From contig CAKTCN010000009.1 in assembly GCA_934539295.1 (NCBI GenBank), positions 18,231 to 82,230 on the forward strand: a stretch of 64,000 nt of DNA, read 5' to 3'. Below the pieces are notes generated by a model that was not told the origin of the DNA, searched no databases, and saw only the letters and a program-made list of their open reading frames with translations. Below, piece by piece: positions 60,166 through 64,000 of this stretch (positions within the stretch are counted from its first letter, which is position 1; each line of letters starts with the position of its first letter). Position numbers and translations under genes: made by a program. Origin of the DNA: an uncultured Allosphingosinicella sp. (GTDB lineage: Bacteria > Pseudomonadota > Alphaproteobacteria > Sphingomonadales > Sphingomonadaceae).

Positions 60166-60897
60166 TCAGTCTTCCTCGTCATGTCGCCGCGCGCCAGAGG
60201 GAGGTCGGACCCGAGCGCCCTCATGGCGCTCCCAAAGATCCGGCCTCCGTAGCCGTGTATCGACCTCGGCCCTGTGCTTTCGCCAGGCCGCGATCTTCGC
60301 ATGATCCCCCGATCGCAGCACTTCGGGGATCGTGCGCCCTTCCCATGTCACTGGTCGGGTATATTGCGGATATTCGAGCAGCCCCGTCTCGAAGCTCTCG
60401 TCATCCCCGCTGGAAGCCGCGCCCATTACTCCTGGAAGCAGCCGGATGCAAGCATCCAGCAGCACCAGCGCCGCCATCTCCCCGCCCGACAGCACGTAAT
60501 CGCCGATCGACACCTGTTCGATGCCGCGGCCCTCGAACAGGCGTTCGTCCATGCCTTCGAAGCGGCCGCAGACCAGCGTCACCCCCGGCCCGGCCGCGAT
60601 CTCCCGCACGCGCGCCTGCGACAAGGGGCGACCGCGCGGCGTCATCGCCAGCACCGGCCGCCCCTCCCCTTGCGCATCCAGCGCGGCGGCGAGCACGTCG
60701 GCGCGCATCACCATGCCTGCGCCTCCGCCCGCCGGCGTGTCGTCGACCGAGCGGTGGCGGTCGGTCGCGAAGTCGCGGATCTGCACGGCATCGAGCGACC
60801 AGCGTTCTTCGCGCAGCGCGCGCCCGGCAAGCGATATGCCGAGTGGGCCGGGAAACATTTCCGGGTAAAGCGTTAGAATGGTGGCGGCGAACGACAT
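60166..60897 (-). CDS. trmD: tRNA (guanine-37-N1)-methyltransferase
   Basis: A 243-residue SPOUT methyltransferase preventing frameshifting at Pro/Leu/Arg codons. Landmarks are the N-terminal [14 protein letters not shown], the conserved [19 protein letters not shown], the knot [33 protein letters not shown], and the C-terminal LEYPQYTRP. Start ATG 60897. It is separated from rimM by about 2.7 kb of other genes, and only 29 bases separate its start from the divergent flavoprotein start. Confidence 0.96.
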   Translation of the reverse strand: MSFAATILTLYPEMFPGPLGISLAGRALREERWSLDAVQIRDFATDRHRSVDDTPAGGGAGMVMRADVLAAALDAQGEGRPVLAMTPRGRPLSQARVREIAAGPGVTLVCGRFEGMDERLFEGRGIEQVSIGDYVLSGGEMAALVLLDACIRLLPGVMGAASSGDDESFETGLLEYPQYTRPVTWEGRTIPEVLRSGDHAKIAAWRKHRAEVDTRLRRPDLWERHEGARVRPPSGARRHDEED

Positions 60898-60926
60898 GCC
60901 CGCCCTTTGCGACGGATGGGAACGGA

Positions 60927-61844
60927 ATGACAAGCGCAGCCGACGACTGCATCATCATCGGCGCCGGCCCGGCGGGGCTGACCGCCGCGATCTACCTGGC
61001 GCGTTTCCACCTCTCGATCCGCATGTTCGACTGCGGCTCCAGCCGCGCGGCGTGGATCCCGTGCACGCACAACCATGCCGGCTATCCCGGCGGCATCGAG
61101 GGCATCGAGCTGCTGCGGCTGATGCGGTTGCAGGCGGAGGAATATGGCGCGGTGCGCGAAGCCGCGCGCGTCACCGCCATCGAGCGCGACGGCGAGAACT
61201 TCGTGGTATGCGTCGGCGACCAGCGCTTCCCCGCGCGCAGCGTGCTGCTGGCGACCGGGGTGGTCAACCACCGGCCGGACATGCCGCAGGACTTCCACGA
61301 CGAAGCGGTGCGGCGCGGGCTGCTGCGCTATTGCCCGATCTGCGACGGCTACGAAGTCACCGACAAGCGCGTGGGCGTGATCGGCACCAGCGACCATGGC
61401 ATGCGCGAGGCGCTGTTCCTGCGCGGCTACACCCGCGACGTGACGCTGATCGCGCCCGACAGCGACCATGATCTCGACGCGGCCTGCATCGCCAAGCTCG
61501 ATGCGGCAGGCATTGCGCGCGCCGATGGTCCGTGCGGCGGCTTCCGCATCGACGGCGACCGCTTCGTGGTGGAAACCGCAGACGGCGAGCTTGCGTTCGA
61601 CAGCGTGTACCCGGCGATGGGATCGCACATCCGTTCGGAACTGGCGGTCGGCGCCGGCGCGGAAGCGAGCGAGGACGGCTGCATGGTGGTGGACGATCAC
61701 CAGCGCACCACCGTCCCCGGCCTGTTCGCCGCCGGAGACGTGGTGAAGGGCCTCGACCAGATCAGCCACGCGATGGGCGAGGCCGGCGTCGCGGCCACCA
61801 CCATCCGCAACCTGCTGAGCGAACGCGCGCCCTTGTGGCGGTAG
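60927..61844 (+). CDS. Thioredoxin-reductase-like flavoprotein with degenerate NAD(P)H motif
   Basis: A 305-residue protein of TrxR size. The FAD-binding motif is intact ([19 protein letters not shown]), as is the ending [23 protein letters not shown]. The redox pair CPIC (C136/C139) is in the normal place ([13 protein letters not shown]). The NADPH-binding glycine motif expected near residue 152 is replaced by [14 protein letters not shown], so NADPH use is doubtful. The substrate and electron donor are unknown. It is divergent from trmD and lies in the segment that splits rimM from trmD. Confidence 0.87.
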   Translation: MTSAADDCIIIGAGPAGLTAAIYLARFHLSIRMFDCGSSRAAWIPCTHNHAGYPGGIEGIELLRLMRLQAEEYGAVREAARVTAIERDGENFVVCVGDQRFPARSVLLATGVVNHRPDMPQDFHDEAVRRGLLRYCPICDGYEVTDKRVGVIGTSDHGMREALFLRGYTRDVTLIAPDSDHDLDAACIAKLDAAGIARADGPCGGFRIDGDRFVVETADGELAFDSVYPAMGSHIRSELAVGAGAEASEDGCMVVDDHQRTTVPGLFAAGDVVKGLDQISHAMGEAGVAATTIRNLLSERAPLWR

Positions 61845-61882
61845 GGTTGATGCGGACGTCCATGCCGCCGCTGTAAATCTTC

Positions 61883-61919
61883 CGTTCCCCCGCGAAGGCC
61901 GGGGCCCAGTCGGGGAACG
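61883..61919. repeat. Palindromic intergenic element after the flavoprotein gene
   Basis: CGTTCCCCCG at 61883-61892 and CGGGGAACG at 61911-61919 are inverted, around a GC-rich centre with a GCGAAGGC core. A related inverted pair CCGTTC/GGAACGG occurs at 61968-61987. They resemble the GCGAAGGC-type dispersed repeats of sphingomonads. Confidence 0.6.
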
Positions 61920-61998
61920 ATCTGTATCTGAGCGGAACGGCCGCCATCACCGTCGCGGAACTGGACACCGTTCTTCGCCGGGGAACGGGTTCTTATAT

Positions 61999-63060
61999 TT
62001 ACGGGATCAGCCGCTCGCCGCGCAGCCGCGCGAACAGCTCGAAGAACGCCTCGTCGCTCGCGCGATAGCCGGTGAAGCCCAGCCGCCGGCTCTTCGACAT
62101 GTCGGTGACGACCTCGATCGGCCGGCCGAGATCGGCATCGCTGTGCCAGGGTGACGCCAGCCGGTCGAGATCGGGTTCGGCCAGTCCTTCGCGTTCCGCC
62201 AGCTGCCGCCACACCGGCGCGTCGCCCGCCATCTGCACTTCCAGCGGCTGCACGCTGCCGTCGAACGGCGCCGGCTCCAGCCCGAACCAGCCGGCGATGC
62301 GGCCCCACATCCACTTCCATCTGAACACGTCGCCGTTGACGACGTTGAACGCCTCGTTCGCGGCCGCAGGCGTGGTCGCCGCCCACAGCAGATGCTCCGC
62401 CAGCAGGCCGGCATCGGTCATGTCGGTCAGCCCGTTCCACTGCGCCGCCGATCCGGGGAAGCGGAACGGCCGTCCCTGTTCGCGGCACAGGGTCGCATAG
62501 GTCGCGAGCGTGCTGCCCATGTTCATGGCGTTGCCGACCGCCATGCCGATCACCGTGTGCGGGCGATGCACGCTCCAGGTGAAGCCGTCGCGCTCGGCGG
62601 CGGCGAACAGTTCGTCCTCCTGCGCGTAATAGAAGTTGTCGATATCGAGCCGCGGCTGGTCCTCGCGGAACGGCGTCTGCGGCAGCACGCCCTTGCCATA
62701 GGCCTCGAACGGCCCGAGGTAGTGCTTCAGCCCCGTCACCAGCGCGACGTGCCGGCGCTTGCCCGCCTGCGGCAGTCCGGCCAGCAGGTTGCGCACCATG
62801 CCCGCGTTGACGCGGATGTTCTCCGCCTCGCTGTTTTGCCGCGCCCAGGTGGTGATGAACACCGCGTCCGGATCGACCTCCGCCAGCGCCGCGCGCGTCG
62901 CGGCGGCATCGGTCAGATCGGCCGCCACCGGCCGCACCCCCGCCACATTCCCCGGCCGCCGCGCCAGCCCGAACACGTCCCAGCCCGCCGCCACCAGCAG
63001 CTCCGCCGTCGCGCTTCCCACGATCCCGCTCGCGCCCACCACCAATGCCGTTTTCGCCAT
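61999..63060 (-). CDS. SDR-family oxidoreductase, PRISE (progesterone 5-beta-reductase-like) type
   Basis: A 353-residue Rossmann protein. The NAD(P) motif is VVGASGIVGSATAELL (G-x-x-G-x-x-G). The PRISE signature NFYYAQEDELF, with the catalytic Tyr, lies near residue 147, and a conserved Lys precedes it in VTGLKHYLGPFEAYG. HRPHTVIGMAVGNAMN and EAFNVVNGDVFRWKWMW are also family features. Related enzymes reduce enones such as progesterone; the bacterial substrate is unknown. It starts at ATG 63060 with GGAAGGAAC upstream. It forms part of the segment between rimM and trmD. Confidence 0.88.
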   Translation of the reverse strand: MAKTALVVGASGIVGSATAELLVAAGWDVFGLARRPGNVAGVRPVAADLTDAAATRAALAEVDPDAVFITTWARQNSEAENIRVNAGMVRNLLAGLPQAGKRRHVALVTGLKHYLGPFEAYGKGVLPQTPFREDQPRLDIDNFYYAQEDELFAAAERDGFTWSVHRPHTVIGMAVGNAMNMGSTLATYATLCREQGRPFRFPGSAAQWNGLTDMTDAGLLAEHLLWAATTPAAANEAFNVVNGDVFRWKWMWGRIAGWFGLEPAPFDGSVQPLEVQMAGDAPVWRQLAEREGLAEPDLDRLASPWHSDADLGRPIEVVTDMSKSRRLGFTGYRASDEAFFELFARLRGERLIP

Positions 63061-63154
63061 CTGTTCGTTCCTTCCGTGCTGCGGGCGATCTAGGCAGCGC
63101 GTCCGCCGTCTTCCAGTTGGGGAGGATGCTGGAGCGGTTTTCGACTCCCTCGAA

Positions 63155-63230
63155 CCGTTCGTCCTGAGCCGAAGGACGTGTCGGAGCGCGGCGCGTGGCA
63201 CCCGTGCTTCGACAGGCTCAGCACGAACGG
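63155..63230. repeat. REP-like inverted repeat 'CGTTCGTGCTGAGCC' type
   Basis: CCGTTCGTCCTGAGCC (63155-63170) and GGCTCAGCACGAACGG (63215-63230) are inverted, matching at 15 of 16 positions. Inner portions (TGTCGGAGC and GCTTCGACA) also pair with one mismatch. This is a widespread intergenic element in sphingomonads and relatives. Confidence 0.82.
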
Positions 63231-63450
63231 TGGCGTGAGTCCGGTTGATCGAACGCTCCGGCTTGAGGAGGAGCGAACTGGCGAGCCGTCAGCTTTCGTC
63301 CAGCGATGCCGCCCGCCGGCGAATACGACGAACGCCGCTCGGCCAGCGCTCTGTCAGTCCGGGGGCGCTGTTATACGGCTGCGGCCGCGACCCGCTAGAC
63401 CACCTCCACGCAAGGGGGGCACGTCAGTGGCCTGTTCGGCCCCAATCGTC

Positions 63451-63470
63451 ATCCCAGCGAAAGCTGGGAT
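63451..63470. repeat. Small palindrome ATCCCAGC-GAAA-GCTGGGAT
   Basis: A perfect 8-bp stem with a GAAA tetraloop, in the context TCGTCATCCCAGC, the form of a common dispersed element in alphaproteobacteria. Confidence 0.8.
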
Positions 63471-63552
63471 CTCCCTGCCGCAGAAGACCCCGGCTTCCGC
63501 TCGGGTGCCGCCTCGTGCAATCGATCAGGGGACAGGTGCGACCCCGCCCCGC

Positions 63553-64000
63553 TCAACGCTCCACGAACACGTCCGCCACCACCAGCCGCTCGGCGTCCCA
63601 GCCGGGCACGGCTTCCGGCCGCATCGGCACCATGAAGCGCGTGGCGTCGGCGCGCTCGATCTCGATCACGTCGCCCGCGCCGAAGTTCTCGATCGCCACC
63701 ACGCGTCCGATCGCCTCGCCCGTGTCGCTGACCACCGGCAGGTCGAGCAGGTCGGCATGGTAATATTCACCCTCCGCCAACGGCGGCAGCGCGGAACGGG
63801 GGATCCAGAGTTCGGTGCCGCGCAGGGCTTCGGCGGCGTTGCGGTCGGGCACTTCCGCCAATCGCGCGATCGCGCCCTGCGTGGTCGGGCGCAGCGACGC
63901 CAGCGTGAAGGCGCCGGCGTTGAGCTGCCGGTGCGCGGCGAGATCGTCGGCGAACACCTTGAGCTTGACCTCGCCGGTCACGCCGTGCGCGGCGACTACG
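63553..64000 (-). CDS. rimM: Ribosome maturation factor RimM (partial, 5' end outside window)
   Basis: About 148 residues are visible. The sequence reaching the window edge reads VVAAHGVTGEVKLKVFADD, the typical N-terminal RimM motif, so only a few residues are missing. The PRC-barrel half shows LRGTELWIPRSALPPLAEGEYYHADLLDL and IGRVVAIENFGAGDVIEIE. RimM assists 30S maturation near helix 33b. It normally lies directly upstream of trmD; here about 2.7 kb intervene. The stop is at 63553. Confidence 0.92.
   Translation of the reverse strand, partial: VVAAHGVTGEVKLKVFADDLAAHRQLNAGAFTLASLRPTTQGAIARLAEVPDRNAAEALRGTELWIPRSALPPLAEGEYYHADLLDLPVVSDTGEAIGRVVAIENFGAGDVIEIERADATRFMVPMRPEAVPGWDAERLVVADVFVER

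Larger units (their letters stand above)
63061..63552. other. Gene-poor stretch rich in dispersed repeats
   Basis: I see no convincing gene in these 492 bases. They hold two recognisable repeat elements (63155-63230 and 63451-63470). Between them, roughly 63240-63440, the frames are short and Arg/Pro-rich without family likeness. A segment near 63330-63420 has a faint tRNA-like look on the minus strand, but no T-arm consensus, so it is not called. Confidence 0.6.

Noticed and set aside
63330..63420. Possible tRNA on the minus strand
   Set aside because: A few bases resemble a D-arm, but there is no GGTTCGA-type T-arm, no clear anticodon stem and no matching acceptor ends.
60898..63552. Genomic island or transposon between rimM and trmD
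   Set aside because: No transposase, integrase or tRNA target is seen. Only dispersed palindromes are present, so the mechanism of insertion is left open.

Overview
The window is a high-GC alphaproteobacterial chromosome segment, most likely from the Sphingomonadaceae. Evidence for this includes a GcrA cell-cycle regulator, a Cpa-type Tad pilus cluster, an F0 ATP synthase operon (atpI-atpB-atpE-b'-b) separated from F1, a glyQ-glyS-ppdK group, a Rieske/cytochrome b/cytochrome c1 operon, a biliverdin-binding bacteriophytochrome with an HWE-type kinase, and several small Asn/Thr/Asp-rich exported proteins of a type I associate with sphingomonads. Almost everything is core genome. I see no insertion sequence, prophage, integrase, CRISPR array, rRNA or tRNA.

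Layout. 1-2.6 kb: a partial AraD1/GguC-type protein divergent from a FadR-type regulator, then two small lipoproteins. 2.6-6.1 kb: ispH, rnhA, an FAD-dependent oxidoreductase and a lysophospholipase-like hydrolase. 6.1-13.3 kb: Tad pilus genes cpaABCDE-tadB-tadC plus a small membrane protein, with no cpaF ATPase. 13.3-19.3 kb: ppdK, glyS and glyQ. 19.4-21.5 kb: a membrane protein/HTH/membrane protein operon and a TraB/GumN protein. 21.5-25 kb: rplY, pth, ychF and a MaoC-type protein. 25.2-29.4 kb: apt, an unknown exported-looking protein and the bc1 complex. 29.6-33.5 kb: trmL, a frameshifted hemF, a GNAT protein, a membrane protein, lipB and a lipoprotein. 33.7-39.1 kb: queC-queE, hslO, several exported proteins of unknown function and an orphan ABC-2 permease. 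39.1-46.1 kb: gcrA, a 53-residue protein, parE, then an apparently autoregulated operon (membrane protein, winged-helix regulator, recO, apaG) and uvrC. 46.3-48.9 kb: F0 ATP synthase. 49-54.5 kb: a DUF3298-like protein, the ydbH-ynbE-ydbL outer-membrane lipid homeostasis operon, and radC. 54.6-59.6 kb: a low-complexity exported protein, purB, heme oxygenase and bacteriophytochrome. 59.7-64 kb: rplS and trmD, separated from rimM by about 2.7 kb carrying a thioredoxin-reductase-like flavoprotein and a PRISE-type short-chain reductase among palindromic repeats.

How the genes work together. The bc1 complex and F0 operon serve respiration. The heme oxygenase makes the biliverdin chromophore for the phytochrome encoded directly downstream. 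QueC and QueE act in the 7-deazaguanine pathway. YdbH, YnbE and YdbL are a known cooperating envelope set. The main points for a second look are the hemF frameshift, the split rimM/trmD operon, the missing cpaF, the duplicated CTTTCC-N5-GGAAAG operators ahead of the recO operon, the TrxR-like protein with a degenerate NADPH motif, and the membrane-HTH-membrane operon. Coordinates and motifs were read by eye; family assignments rest on remembered family signatures, not on searches.
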